The notes: generated by a model from the sequence alone, not told the origin. A DNA stretch of 64,000 nucleotides from Nitrosomonas oligotropha (GCF_900106555.1 NZ_FNOE01000002.1:1-64000); one strand, 5' to 3'. Counted from the first letter of the stretch, positions 19,971-28,939 are shown. Translations and numbers: made by a program.

Positions 19971-20585
19971 TTGAAGAAAAAAGTTTTCTTGGCTTTGCTT
20001 ATTTCATTTCTGGCAACGCTTTCAGGTTGCGCAATAGAAAAGCGAGATATACCGTTACAACAGGATTCAGCCGCTAATTATACCGATCACCCTTTACCAG
20101 CTACTTCCTACAATAGAAAAGATTGGCCGCGCTGGATAGATGCCGATGGTGATTGCCAAAATACCAGACAAGAATTATTGATAGCCACCAGTACACAACC
20201 TGTTCAATTCAAAGACTCGAAACATTGCACTGTTATTTCTGGTGAATGGTATGGAGTTTATACCGGCAAGACGTTCACCAAAGCTTCAGACGTGGATATT
20301 GATCACATAGTGCCGCTGGCACATGCTCATAGACATGGTGCGGACAAATGGACAAAGGCGCAACGCAGAACATTTGCAAATGACTTTGAAAATCTTTTGG
20401 TAGTGAATGATTCAATCAATAAATCCAAATCAGATCAAGCTCCGCATGAATGGTTACCACCATTAAAGTCTTACTGGTGCGAATACGGCAAACGATGGGA
20501 ATACATCAAGAACAAATACCACTTATGGTATGACCGGCAAGAACGTATTACCTTGAATAAACTGGCTGAAACTTGCTTGGAGTAG
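19971..20585 (+). CDS. Secreted HNH endonuclease lipoprotein (DUF1524/GmrSD-like core)
   Basis: Start taken at TTG 19971, giving 204 residues with a textbook lipoprotein signal: Lys-rich start, hydrophobic core and lipobox LSGC. A GTG at 19875 would add 32 residues that spoil it. The nuclease core reads DVDIDHIVPLAHAHRHGA, then FANDFENLLVVNDSINKSKSD and HEWLPP, the HNH arrangement of DUF1524-type secreted nucleases. It probably degrades DNA outside the cytoplasm, for nutrients or competition. A decayed second copy lies at 21575. A strong terminator follows. Confidence 0.8.
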   Translation: MKKKVFLALLISFLATLSGCAIEKRDIPLQQDSAANYTDHPLPATSYNRKDWPRWIDADGDCQNTRQELLIATSTQPVQFKDSKHCTVISGEWYGVYTGKTFTKASDVDIDHIVPLAHAHRHGADKWTKAQRRTFANDFENLLVVNDSINKSKSDQAPHEWLPPLKSYWCEYGKRWEYIKNKYHLWYDRQERITLNKLAETCLE

Positions 20586-20625
20586 TCAGCCAAGGCAATC
20601 CGCTAACCTTGGCTGACTGTTTTTG
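20584..20625 (+). terminator. Terminator of the nuclease gene
   Basis: A 12-bp perfect stem (AGTCAGCCAAGG / CCTTGGCTGACT) with an 11-base loop and a following T-run. A degenerate version occurs at 21735-21777 after the pseudogene copy. Confidence 0.92.
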
Positions 20626-20749
20626 ATAAAGGATTATTTGCAGCTGTTACTTATATACGCACCAATGACACTGATGCGTACTTTGTTAATCGGTATTTTT
20701 AGAAATAACTTTAGAAAAAAATAAATATTTATTTCTAGTGAGAAAATTT

Positions 20750-20773
20750 GATGGTATTTATGATGGTACTTTA
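20750..20773 (+). repeat. Right-end copy of the GATGGTAC repeat
   Basis: GATGGTATTTAT then GATGGTACTTTA, matching 7581-7606 at the left island end in unit and spacing. Possible integrase arm site. Confidence 0.45.
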
Positions 20774-20827
20774 TGGATTCATAAATTCACAATGCTTATG
20801 AATATTGGCTTGCAGCATAATATGCGG

Positions 20828-20859
20828 TTACCCCTCTCGCACCAGTAGCAACATTCAAG
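20828..20859 (+). repeat. Right attachment site: degenerate copy of tRNA-Leu 3' end
   Basis: TTACCCCTCTCGCACCAG followed by TAGCAACATTCAAG repeats the tRNA-Leu 3' end and flank (7451-7482) with one G missing from the acceptor stem. Similarity continues through 21070 into an integrase remnant. It marks the right edge of the active-looking island and the left edge of an older eroded one. Confidence 0.75.
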
Positions 20860-20948
20860 CAGTTCATATCGTACATCCCTTGTAATACTGAATATTCTAA
20901 GCATTGATTGTATCAAGAGATAGCATGCATCTTTTGACATACTGTCAA

Positions 20949-21070
20949 GTGCTTACCGATGTCGCAGCGCGTTAAGCAAAACCGAAGGGCTCTATACATT
21001 AGCGATAGTGGCGGGCTGTATTTTCTGGTGAAACCCACTAGAAATATTTAATCGTAACGGCAAGCAGAAG
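20949..21070 (+). pseudogene. Remnant of a second integrase gene (5' end)
   Basis: About 120 bp align with 7632-7766 of the intact integrase: GTGCTTACCGATGTCGCAG against ATGCTTACTGATGTCGCAG, then GCGATAGT..GGG.TGTATTT and GGCAAGCA.AAG. The start is GTG, early stops appear within the first ten codons, and about 15 bases are missing near the end. No later part of the gene is recognisable. Confidence 0.8.
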
Positions 21071-21249
21071 GGGGATTCATTTATTTAGTTTAATGACAAA
21101 GTGCGGTTGTTTGCTAAAAATTTCACGCATAAAAAAGAAATAATCTCGCTGATAACAGAAGAAAAAACACCTGCTGCATTTAGAAAAGGATGGGTTTTCT
21201 TATTCCTTGGAAGTTAACTAGCGATTAATTCGTATTAATATCCCCTTAT

Positions 21250-21505
21250 TTAATCTGTGGTTTTTTCTATTATCCACAAAAACTGTGGATAACTTTGTGG
21301 ACAATCATCTTGCATGAGTTGCTAACTTGTAAATTTCTAAGGACTTTCCTTAGGTTGCTTAATTATTTAACATATTAATTATGTTTAAATTATCATTTAC
21401 TTACGGGATATTTTTCAGCTCAATGTCAAGATGCTCATGGGATATTTATAACTTTTTAAATCTGTGGATTATTTGGAATGTCAAGGAAAAAGATATGAAG
21501 TGAAT
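21250..21505 (+). repeat. Dispersed repeat with paired DnaA-box-like motifs, copy 1
   Basis: Opens with TTATCCACA (21270-21278) facing TGTGGATAA (21284-21292), then TGTGGACAA (21296-21304). An AT-rich block TTTAACATATTAATTATG and TGTGGATTATTTGGAATGTC follow. Closely similar to copy 2 at 22095; weaker relatives at 23590 and 30110. Confidence 0.8.
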
Positions 21506-21574
21506 AGCAGAAGATTATATAAACAAGATAGATACTTTTCGCACTTTGACTACTACGAGTGATAAGGTCTCCGT

Positions 21575-21740
21575 AAATAGATGCCGATGGTGATTGCCAA
21601 AGTGCCAGTCAAGAATTATTGATAACCACCGCTAAAATTTTATGGGTGCGAATACGGAAAGCGATGGGAATACATTAAAAATACCACTTATGGTATGAAC
21701 GGCAAGTACGTATTACCTTGAACAAATTGGCTTGAAGTAG
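21575..21740 (+). pseudogene. Decayed copy of the HNH nuclease gene, core deleted
   Basis: Aligns with two separated parts of the intact nuclease gene: the ATAGATGCCGATGGTGATTG region (intact gene about 20140-20190) and the GGTGCGAATACGG ... GGAATACAT region (about 20470-20585). Some 260 bp between them, encoding the DHIVPL catalytic core, are missing. Similarity continues downstream through a worn terminator to about 21860. Clearly non-functional. Confidence 0.85.
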
Positions 21741-22094
21741 TCAGCTGTAGCAATTCACGAACCTTGGTTGACTGTTTTTGATACAGGACTTGTAAAGCGT
21801 TTGTCAATACGCACACATGCGCATTTTGTAAATTGGTATTTCCTGAAATAATTTATTCGGACAAAATCTATTGAGGTGTATTTCATCAGATCCGGGGGGC
21901 AGTATGCTGAATTCAGTATTGACGTTTGCATCAATTTTTCTTATTTCATTCTTGTTATTGTCGTGATTTTTCCTGATAAAAGTCGTGTTGATGACCCTAA
22001 TTGTGAATGTTAGGTTAGCTTTGATGTTAGAACAATTGTCCTTCGAAAAAAACGATGAGCCCATCCTCGTTAATGATTATTCATTCTATGGTTT

Positions 22095-22350
22095 TATTTC
22101 ATAAAAGTTTTTTTCTGTTGTCCACAATTTCTGTAGATAACTTTGTGGACAATCCACTTGCATGGGTAACTAACTTATAAATTTCTAAGGGTTTTTCTTG
22201 GATTGCTTAATAATTTAACATATCGATTATGTTTAAATTATCATTTACTTGCGGGATATTTTTCAATCTGATGTCAAGATTGTCATGGGATATTTATAAC
22301 TTTCTTGATCTGTGGATTATTTGGAATGTCAAGAAAAAGATAGAAAGTAA
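22095..22350 (+). repeat. Dispersed repeat with DnaA-box-like motifs, copy 2
   Basis: Runs parallel to copy 1 for about 230 bp. The boxes are slightly changed (TTGTCCACA, TGTAGATAA, TGTGGACAA), while TTTAACATATCGATTATG and TGTGGATTATTTGGAATGTC are well kept. It lies beyond the nuclease pseudogene. The flanks at 21861-22094 and 22351-22596 hold nothing I can support. Confidence 0.8.
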
Positions 22351-22603
22351 ATTGTAGAGATTGTGCGAAAAGAAAAATACTTGATGCGTCATGACCAATG
22401 TGGGTGATGAGATTTTAATCATGATTCTTGTGTATAGAGATTTTTATTAGGCAAACTTTGCTGAATGTTAACTATATGGTTAACAGATACTTGAACCAGC
22501 GGTTATTTTGATGATAACGGAACACGGCACCTCAATGTTAGAAGTACTGAAATTGAATCAATGCGGTGTTAAGTCGCTTTTGAGGTGGGGCACTAAGAAA
22601 GAA

Positions 22604-22625
22604 AACGGGAGCTTGCGCTCCCGTT
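22604..22625 (-). terminator. Terminator of the PEP-CTERM gene
   Basis: AACGGGAGC / GCTCCCGTT hairpin with a four-base loop, followed on the minus strand by TTTTCTTTC. It lies 22 bp after the PEP-CTERM stop codon. Confidence 0.85.
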
Positions 22626-22646
22626 CCGGATGAGATCCGGATTTGC

Positions 22647-23312
22647 TTAAACGGCTGATTCTTTTCTGCGGCTTACCATAAATCCCATTAAACCCAAACC
22701 GGCCAGAAGCATAGCGTAGGTTTCCGGTTCAGGAACGGGACTCAGAGAGTCGTTTGTGCTGAATGTTGTGAAATCACCAGCTCCTCCAATCCTGAATTGG
22801 GCTTGCTGACCGCCGTCACAGCAACCTTCAAGGCCGTAGAGGTTGAGCGTGTGAAAACCGGCGGCAAGATTCAATGTATTGATACTCAAATACTGTGATG
22901 AATCGCTGTAGCTGCCATTCCACCACATATCATTTGTTTTGAAATCATATGCTGATCCATCGACAAAAATGGCGCCGCCGTGACCAAAATCAACACCGGC
23001 ACGAATTTGCCATGCCCCTGCATTTGCTGGGGATACATAAAAATCAACAGTTGATTTAAAGGCTATGTCAGTTGTCGAGCCACCAGCAAATAATCCATGA
23101 TTGGAAATGTTGTCATAAATTGCAGGGGTCGCAATTCCGTAACCAATTGATGGGATTGCAACGGCTGAATCAACTACGGATTGATATGCTGCTGCGTCAA
23201 TTTGAGGGCCTGCGGTTGAGAAACCCGTTTCAATTGTTATTGAGCTGGCGTTAGCACCGCCAAATAATGCAAGCGATATTGCGGTAACTGATAATGTGAA
23301 AGTTATTTTCAT
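22647..23312 (-). CDS. CCXG-family PEP-CTERM protein
   Basis: 221 residues from ATG 23312, preceded by AGGAG. It has a signal peptide (MKITFTLSVTAISLAL...ANA), a beta-rich secreted domain, the paired-cysteine motif GLEGCCDGGQ near residue 170, and a C-terminal sorting signal: PVPEPETYAMLLAGLGLMG helix then RRK. PEP-CTERM proteins are processed by exosortase and linked to exopolysaccharide or surface matrix. No exosortase is in the window. It stands alone, about 740 bp from the polysaccharide operon and divergent from it. Confidence 0.88.
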   Translation of the reverse strand: MKITFTLSVTAISLALFGGANASSITIETGFSTAGPQIDAAAYQSVVDSAVAIPSIGYGIATPAIYDNISNHGLFAGGSTTDIAFKSTVDFYVSPANAGAWQIRAGVDFGHGGAIFVDGSAYDFKTNDMWWNGSYSDSSQYLSINTLNLAAGFHTLNLYGLEGCCDGGQQAQFRIGGAGDFTTFSTNDSLSPVPEPETYAMLLAGLGLMGFMVSRRKESAV

Positions 23313-23589
23313 AAGACTCCTGTTATACAGCATTAGATTGTTAAACTACTTAGGATATATGGTCCGTTATTTCTAACCAGCGCAGAGCAAATCAAAGTTA
23401 AATTGCTCAATGAGTGTGTGCAATTGAGCAGCATCATAATTTCTGTCCATCCACATGAATGTTAATAGAACTTGAGCCGATCAACTATGCGAAAAATCAC
23501 AGCTCATCGTTTAATAAACCCTGCGCGATTGGTTTATCGGTATATCCGGAAACGGCTTTAAGAAAGAAGAATATATTTTTGTAGACTCT

Positions 23590-23815
23590 TGGATTGCAAA
23601 TGCTGTGGATAACTTTGTGAGTAATTCATGTGTTTGGAAATTTAACTCATCGATTTCTAAAGATTTCCATTGACTTGCTCATTTATTTTACACATTGATT
23701 ATGAGCTAATTATCATCAAGTTATTACTGCTTTTCATGCTGCGCGCCCATTTGATCAAATGAAGTCCATCATTGACTGGGTTTGTGGATTGTTTAAATGA
23801 TCAAATAAAAATTAC
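23590..23815 (+). repeat. Dispersed repeat with DnaA-box-like motif, copy 3 (diverged)
   Basis: TGCTGTGGATAACTTTGTG (box TGTGGATAA at 23604-23612) is followed by TTTCTAAAGATTTCC, TTTTACACATTGATTATG, AATTATCATC and TTGTGGATTGTTTAAATG in the same order as copies 1 and 2. The rest of the 23313-24053 gap is AT-rich and must hold the promoter of the operon at 24054; no clear promoter was identified. Confidence 0.65.
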
Positions 23816-24053
23816 GGTGAATTGAATCGATAGAGAATTTTCTGAATTGTTTGGGATGGAATTTTTCTTTCAATACGTCGATATAAAACCGATTTCTTGC
23901 TTTATTCGAGCTATCTGTGTAAGAAAATATGAGTATAATGGTAAGAAGACACACTAGGTGATGTTTTTAAGATAATGATTATATTGCAATTAGTTTGCAA
24001 TATCCGATGCGTTATAAAAGACATAATTGATTTAAGATTATTTTAAGTTAGCG

Positions 24054-25436
24054 ATGCTTATATTTTTCTCCCTAGAGAAGACTGATTTATTGGATCCGTA
24101 TCAGGATCTTTTTGAAATTTACCATTTCGGTGATTTTTCGGATTGGGAGAAAAAGAAAATCATTCCTTCCGCGTTTGTTATTGCGGGAAATGATAAACAA
24201 TATACTGCGTCGATTCTTGCCAAGATACGCAGAGATGACGAAGTTTTTGCATCACTGTGTTTTGCGGCAGATCCGGTTGCAGCGTCTGATAACTTGTTGC
24301 TCGATGGACAATTGCCGCAGCCTCCGGTTTTGCTGGAAGCGGTTAATCAAGTTGAAAGCTTGCTGAAGTCGCTGAAGGGCAATGAGACCTATATCACACA
24401 CCAAGGACGGTTAATAAAATACTTGTGGTTACGCCCTGATTTCATTCTTCAGCCGCACCATGAGTGGCAAAATCCGCGTTTTTATCGCTATCCTTTGCTG
24501 GAGGCGTTGAGTCAGGACAGATCCGATTCCTTCGAGTGGTTGCGCAATCTCGCCAATAACAAAATAATTGAACCTTTGACGATGCTCGACCGGCAGCGCG
24601 AATGTGCTTATTGCCGCTCGGCGCACTTGAGTTTTATTGATGTATGCCCGAATTGCCAGTCGATCGATATCAAGCTGCAAGCTTCCTTGCATTGTTTTAC
24701 CTGCGGTTGTGTCGATGTGCAAGATAAATTCATGCATAGCGGTACGCTGGTTTGTCCCAAATGCCATACGCATTTGCGGCATATTGGCAGCGACTATGAC
24801 CGGCCTATCGAGAATTATCGCTGTCAGTCTTGCAGCCACTCGTTTATAGAAGGCGATGTGCAAGTCCGCTGCGCGATGTGTGAAAAAGAGATGCAGCCGG
24901 GAGAGCTCATCTTGAATGAAGTACACAGCTGGCGCTTAAGCGATAAAGGAAGAACGGTTGCTTTCCGGGGAGAGGTATTCGACTTGTCCTCGGGGTTTGA
25001 TCAGCTGGATTTTATTTCCCGCGAGTTATTCCTGCATGATCTTGATTGGCAAATGGTTACATCCCGCCGTTATCCCAATGTGCATTTCAGTTTGTTCGGG
25101 ATCTACTTCGCCAATCTGCCGGATCTGGTCGAACTTTTCAACCATGCGCGCCTGCTGCAAATGCTTGAAGCCTTTGCTCAACGATTAAGAAGCTTGCTCC
25201 GGACCCCGGATCTTTCCACGCGGACTTCGGAGAATATGCTGTGGTTGCTTTTGCCGAATACCGATGAACAAGGATTACAGGGTTTTCAAAAACGCATCGA
25301 AAGCAGTATGAATGTACTGTTGGAAGAAAGTGAGCATAAGCTGGATTTCCGTTTTATCGGTATTTCCTCGCAGAATATACCCGCTAAGGAAAGTGCTCCG
25401 CTCCTGCTGGCGCGTCTCGCGGGCGAGTTGCTATAG
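24054..25436 (+). CDS. TackOD1-type zinc-ribbon protein with degenerate GGDEF domain, putative c-di-GMP receptor
   Basis: 460 residues, cytoplasmic. The central region has three pairs of zinc-ribbon CxxC motifs (C184/C187 with CPNC; CFTC with CPKC; CQSC with CAMC), consistent with the TackOD1 metal-binding output domain. The C-terminal 125 residues follow the order of a GGDEF domain, but the signature is SENML at 392-396, so cyclase activity is unlikely. The inhibitory-site motif RxxD is intact (R383-T-P-D386) at the correct distance, with R390 also as in canonical enzymes. This suggests c-di-GMP binding without synthesis, as in PelD. It ends 3 bp before the GT2 gene and probably controls it. 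Confidence 0.75.
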   Translation: MLIFFSLEKTDLLDPYQDLFEIYHFGDFSDWEKKKIIPSAFVIAGNDKQYTASILAKIRRDDEVFASLCFAADPVAASDNLLLDGQLPQPPVLLEAVNQVESLLKSLKGNETYITHQGRLIKYLWLRPDFILQPHHEWQNPRFYRYPLLEALSQDRSDSFEWLRNLANNKIIEPLTMLDRQRECAYCRSAHLSFIDVCPNCQSIDIKLQASLHCFTCGCVDVQDKFMHSGTLVCPKCHTHLRHIGSDYDRPIENYRCQSCSHSFIEGDVQVRCAMCEKEMQPGELILNEVHSWRLSDKGRTVAFRGEVFDLSSGFDQLDFISRELFLHDLDWQMVTSRRYPNVHFSLFGIYFANLPDLVELFNHARLLQMLEAFAQRLRSLLRTPDLSTRTSENMLWLLLPNTDEQGLQGFQKRIESSMNVLLEESEHKLDFRFIGISSQNIPAKESAPLLLARLAGELL

Positions 25437-25439
25437 TTC

Positions 25440-26765
25440 ATGGAAAGTCTGAATCAAGCCTGGAGCTTTTTTCTTATCGCAACGTCGCGCTTCCAGGATA
25501 TTGAGTACGTCTTCATGCTGATTCCGTTCGTACTGTTTTTTGAATTACCGCTGTATTTTGTCAATTGGATGAGCGTTTTTCGCTATCTGTTTAAAAAGTC
25601 GGTGGATGCACCGGTGTCGTTTCCTTACTATCCGCGCGTAACTTGTGCGATTACCTGCTACGCCGAAGGAAAAGCGGTACAGAGTACGGTGATTTCTTTA
25701 CTGGAACAGATTTATCCGGGGCATATTGAAATCATTGCGATGGTCGATGGCGTGCAGAAAAATTTAGCCACGTATCAGGCATTGAAAGAACTCGTGCCGG
25801 TGGTTGCCAATTATCCCAAGCGCTCATTGGTGATCATTCCGAAAATTCAACGCGGTGGTAGGGTCTCATCATTGAACGCCGGACTGAGCCGGGCGCAAGG
25901 TGAGATTTTTCTCGCTTTGGATGGCGATACATCGTTTGATAATCAAATGATCAGTTCCGCTGCCGCTCATTTTCGCAACCCTGATATTGTCGCGGTAACG
26001 GGGCCGATGCGTGTGCGTAATGCCAGAAAAGCGATCATTACCCGGCTGCAGAGTCTGGAATATATGTTGATCATGCAGATAGGGAAACTAGGGTTTGCGA
26101 AACTGAATGTCATTAATAACGTCCCTGGCGCGTTTGGAATTTTTAGAAAGTCCTTTATCCAGAAAATTGGCGGATGGAATACCGGGACCGCCGAAGATCT
26201 TGATTTGACATTGCGCATCAAGCAATACCATCAGCGTTATCCGCATCTGAGGATTGAATTTGAACCCGGCGCGGTTTCGCATACCGATGCACCGGAAAGT
26301 TTCAAGGATTTTTTAAAGCAGCGCCTTCGCTGGGATGGCGATCTTTGGTATATCTACTCGAATAAACACAAGTACGGTATTTCCGCATCGAGGATGGGGT
26401 GGAGCAATTTTATATTTCTGCTCTGGTACGGCATTCTGTTTCAGATCGTCATGCCTTTTTCTATCGTGATTTATACGATCTACATGGCGGTAAAGCTGCC
26501 TATGCTGACTTTTTTTCTAAGCATGGTACTGGTCTATTTGTTCTATTTAGGCTTGATTACCCTGCAGTACATTCTTTATCTTGTGCTCGTCTCAGACAGA
26601 AAATGGGAGGACTGCCAAGCTGCTTTGATCCTGCCTGTTTATCCGTTGTTCCAGTTTGTTTCGCGCGTCTGGAGCGCTTTTGCAATTTTAAACCAGATAC
26701 TGAACAAAGGTCACTTGGATTCCGCAATGGCGCCTTTGTGGGTGCTTAAAAAGGGAAAACAGTAA
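25440..26765 (+). CDS. Processive family 2 glycosyltransferase (polysaccharide synthase)
   Basis: 441 residues. N-terminal membrane segment(s) (about 20-48), a cytoplasmic GT-A domain and C-terminal membrane helices (about 322-405). The processive GT2 motifs are all present: first Asp in AMVDG, DxD as D161-G-D163, TAED at 250-253, and QRLRW at 294-298. This is the cellulose synthase/PgaC/hyaluronan synthase arrangement, so it should polymerise a beta-linked glycan and thread it through the membrane. It has no PilZ domain, so c-di-GMP control, if present, would come from the upstream gene. Sugar unknown. Confidence 0.88.
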   Translation: MESLNQAWSFFLIATSRFQDIEYVFMLIPFVLFFELPLYFVNWMSVFRYLFKKSVDAPVSFPYYPRVTCAITCYAEGKAVQSTVISLLEQIYPGHIEIIAMVDGVQKNLATYQALKELVPVVANYPKRSLVIIPKIQRGGRVSSLNAGLSRAQGEIFLALDGDTSFDNQMISSAAAHFRNPDIVAVTGPMRVRNARKAIITRLQSLEYMLIMQIGKLGFAKLNVINNVPGAFGIFRKSFIQKIGGWNTGTAEDLDLTLRIKQYHQRYPHLRIEFEPGAVSHTDAPESFKDFLKQRLRWDGDLWYIYSNKHKYGISASRMGWSNFIFLLWYGILFQIVMPFSIVIYTIYMAVKLPMLTFFLSMVLVYLFYLGLITLQYILYLVLVSDRKWEDCQAALILPVYPLFQFVSRVWSAFAILNQILNKGHLDSAMAPLWVLKKGKQ

Positions 26766-26767
26766 AA

Positions 26768-28939
26768 GTGCGCATTTTCCCGCTACTGATGTTGTTTCTG
26801 CTACTGATGCTGACAGCCAATGCAGGTGCTGAAGTTAAAACGCTGACCGAGTTTTATACGCATCTGGAGCAAGCTGCGACGGTCCTGAAAGCGAAGGCGG
26901 ATTTGGAAGCGCAACGCTCGAACTTGAATGTGCAGGAAGCGCAGAAAGGCTGGGAGATATTTGGCGGAATATCGGCTGGTTATCAAAAAAGCCCTTTTGC
27001 CAGAGAGCCTTTCGGACATTTCTTCGATCCGATGGGCCGCATCGGGGTGCGCTATCCCTTGTTAGGCAGCGCGGAGAGACAGCAACGGGCGATCAATGAT
27101 GCCGCCACGCAAGTAAAAATTGATGATGTCCGCCTGGATTGGAGCAAACGGCTGGCGCGGCTCTTTCTGGAAGAAAACTACGCGGCATATTGGAGCGCAA
27201 AGAAAATGCTGGCTTTGACCGAAGCCTACTTGCGTTTGCGCGATGATGGCGTGATTTCCATACTGCATAAACGGCGCGAAGCGGGTTTGTTATTTATGTC
27301 GGATTATCTCGAGTTTCTTTCTGCATTTGATCGCGCCGAACGATCGCAAATCGAATTCAGCAATAACCGCGATCAAGCATTGATCAGACTGGGTTATTTA
27401 ACGAATTCGGAAATACGGCCGTTCGAACCCGTAAAACCGGTGTTGTATGCGATCGACAGCAATACGCCGATCGATATCGAGCAGCTGGATCTAAAAATAC
27501 TGCAAGCACGGATAGAAAATATTCAAAAGACTAAAGAGACCGAGAACTGGCGTGGCATTGATTCGGATGTCAACGCCACCGCTTTTGGCGGTCCGGCCAT
27601 TCCGCATCCTTCGCCTGAATCCATGCAGATGGGCTATGGCGGCGCAGTCGGTTTTAATTTCCGTATGCCGATCGAAATTATGAGTGTGCGGAAGAATGAG
27701 GAATCGCGCTTGAACAGTCTGTTGATTAGTCTGCGAGCGGACTACACGCACCGCGATCAGGAACTGCAACATGAATTCCGCGCTTTGCTCAGCAGTTATC
27801 AACAGCTCGCGCAGCAAATCAAATTTCAGCATACACGCTTGGAGGCGGCGCGTGAGTTGATCCGTGAAAGACATTTGCGTCTGAAGATTTTGGATGGCGA
27901 TGTGATCGAGAAATATTTTCAAGCGGTTAATACGTATTACCGGGTGGCTATCGAGAATGTCGAAACAGAATCGGAACAATGGAAGCTGCATATCCGGTTG
28001 CGGCAATTCCTTACGCTGCTGGAGGGAAAAGGCAGGGATATTCACCCGGAAATCAACTTAAGCCAATTGACTGATCCGCTGCAACAAGCGGCATCGTTTC
28101 TTGTCAGTGGAGAAAAAAACAAGGCTGCGCCAAAGCGCACCAGTTTCTCTGCTGCCGGTAATGCAGAAGCTTCGTCCGGGCGCGTTGCCGTGTATGTCTG
28201 GAACTTTGACAAATTAAGCACGCAACCCGGTTTATGGGAGAAGAATCAAACCATCGAGATCGATCGCTTCCTGATTTCTTTGGATCAGCAGCAGATTTCA
28301 AAATTTGCCGCAAATCCCGCGCCGCTTAAAAAATTTCTAACCGAAGCGCACCGGCGAGGAAAAAAAGTTGAATTGCTGTTAGGCGATCCTGATTGGATTC
28401 TGCCGGAGCAGCGCGAGAAGCTGCTCATGATCGTCAAGAAATTGAGCAATATTAATTTCGATGGCCTGCATTTGGATATCGAACCGGATCAACTGGAGTC
28501 GGACTTGCCTGGCAAGGCGCGTCTGGAAGAATTGATCGAGACGGTGCGTCAAGTGTCGGCTGTTTCTCCGTGGCCGGTAGGCATCAGCATTCACCCGCGC
28601 TATCTGACGAAAGCCACATCATTTGATATTTGCGTGCTCTGCGAACTCAAGGCAAAAGGGATCAAAGAGATTACCGTCATGTATTACGCGATGAATCTGA
28701 CGAATATCGTGACTGCGCTAAAGTCGGCCATGAATCAATATCCGGATCTGTTATTCAGTTTGGCGCAAAGCCTGGAATCAGAATTGGGTCCGGAGAATAG
28801 TTATGTGCATAAGCCGCAATCCATTTTTATTCATGCAATGCAACAATTGCAGAGCCAACTCCGGGCCCCTAATTTTACCGGGCTAGTTATTCAATCATGG
28901 CAAGATTTGGTAAGCTATCTTCATGAAAATACATTTTAA
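26768..28939 (+). CDS. Fusion of TolC-like outer-membrane channel and glycosidase-like TIM barrel
   Basis: 723 residues, GTG start 2 bp after the synthase stop. A signal peptide (1-21) is followed by a long helical region (about 25-430) of the outer-membrane efflux (TolC) type, then a Ser/Ala-rich linker (about 435-470). The C-terminal domain (about 473-723) begins VAVYVWNFDKL and reads as a TIM barrel. At 564-572 FDGLHLDIE nearly matches the GH18 active-site signature, with E572 where the catalytic acid would be and His where Asp is usual. The combination suggests export plus trimming or binding of the glycan in one polypeptide. Enzymatic activity is inferred. Confidence 0.78.
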   Translation: MRIFPLLMLFLLLMLTANAGAEVKTLTEFYTHLEQAATVLKAKADLEAQRSNLNVQEAQKGWEIFGGISAGYQKSPFAREPFGHFFDPMGRIGVRYPLLGSAERQQRAINDAATQVKIDDVRLDWSKRLARLFLEENYAAYWSAKKMLALTEAYLRLRDDGVISILHKRREAGLLFMSDYLEFLSAFDRAERSQIEFSNNRDQALIRLGYLTNSEIRPFEPVKPVLYAIDSNTPIDIEQLDLKILQARIENIQKTKETENWRGIDSDVNATAFGGPAIPHPSPESMQMGYGGAVGFNFRMPIEIMSVRKNEESRLNSLLISLRADYTHRDQELQHEFRALLSSYQQLAQQIKFQHTRLEAARELIRERHLRLKILDGDVIEKYFQAVNTYYRVAIENVETESEQWKLHIRLRQFLTLLEGKGRDIHPEINLSQLTDPLQQAASFLVSGEKNKAAPKRTSFSAAGNAEASSGRVAVYVWNFDKLSTQPGLWEKNQTIEIDRFLISLDQQQISKFAANPAPLKKFLTEAHRRGKKVELLLGDPDWILPEQREKLLMIVKKLSNINFDGLHLDIEPDQLESDLPGKARLEELIETVRQVSAVSPWPVGISIHPRYLTKATSFDICVLCELKAKGIKEITVMYYAMNLTNIVTALKSAMNQYPDLLFSLAQSLESELGPENSYVHKPQSIFIHAMQQLQSQLRAPNFTGLVIQSWQDLVSYLHENTF

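Noticed and set aside
21804-22064. Minus-strand open frame of 86 codons
   Set aside because: It crosses the decayed island copy, lacks a ribosome site and has no recognisable domain.
21250-22350. Replication origin, because of clustered DnaA-box-like motifs and AT-rich blocks
   Set aside because: No dnaA, dnaN, gyrB or rep gene nearby, and the motifs belong to a repeat also found at 23590 and 30110.
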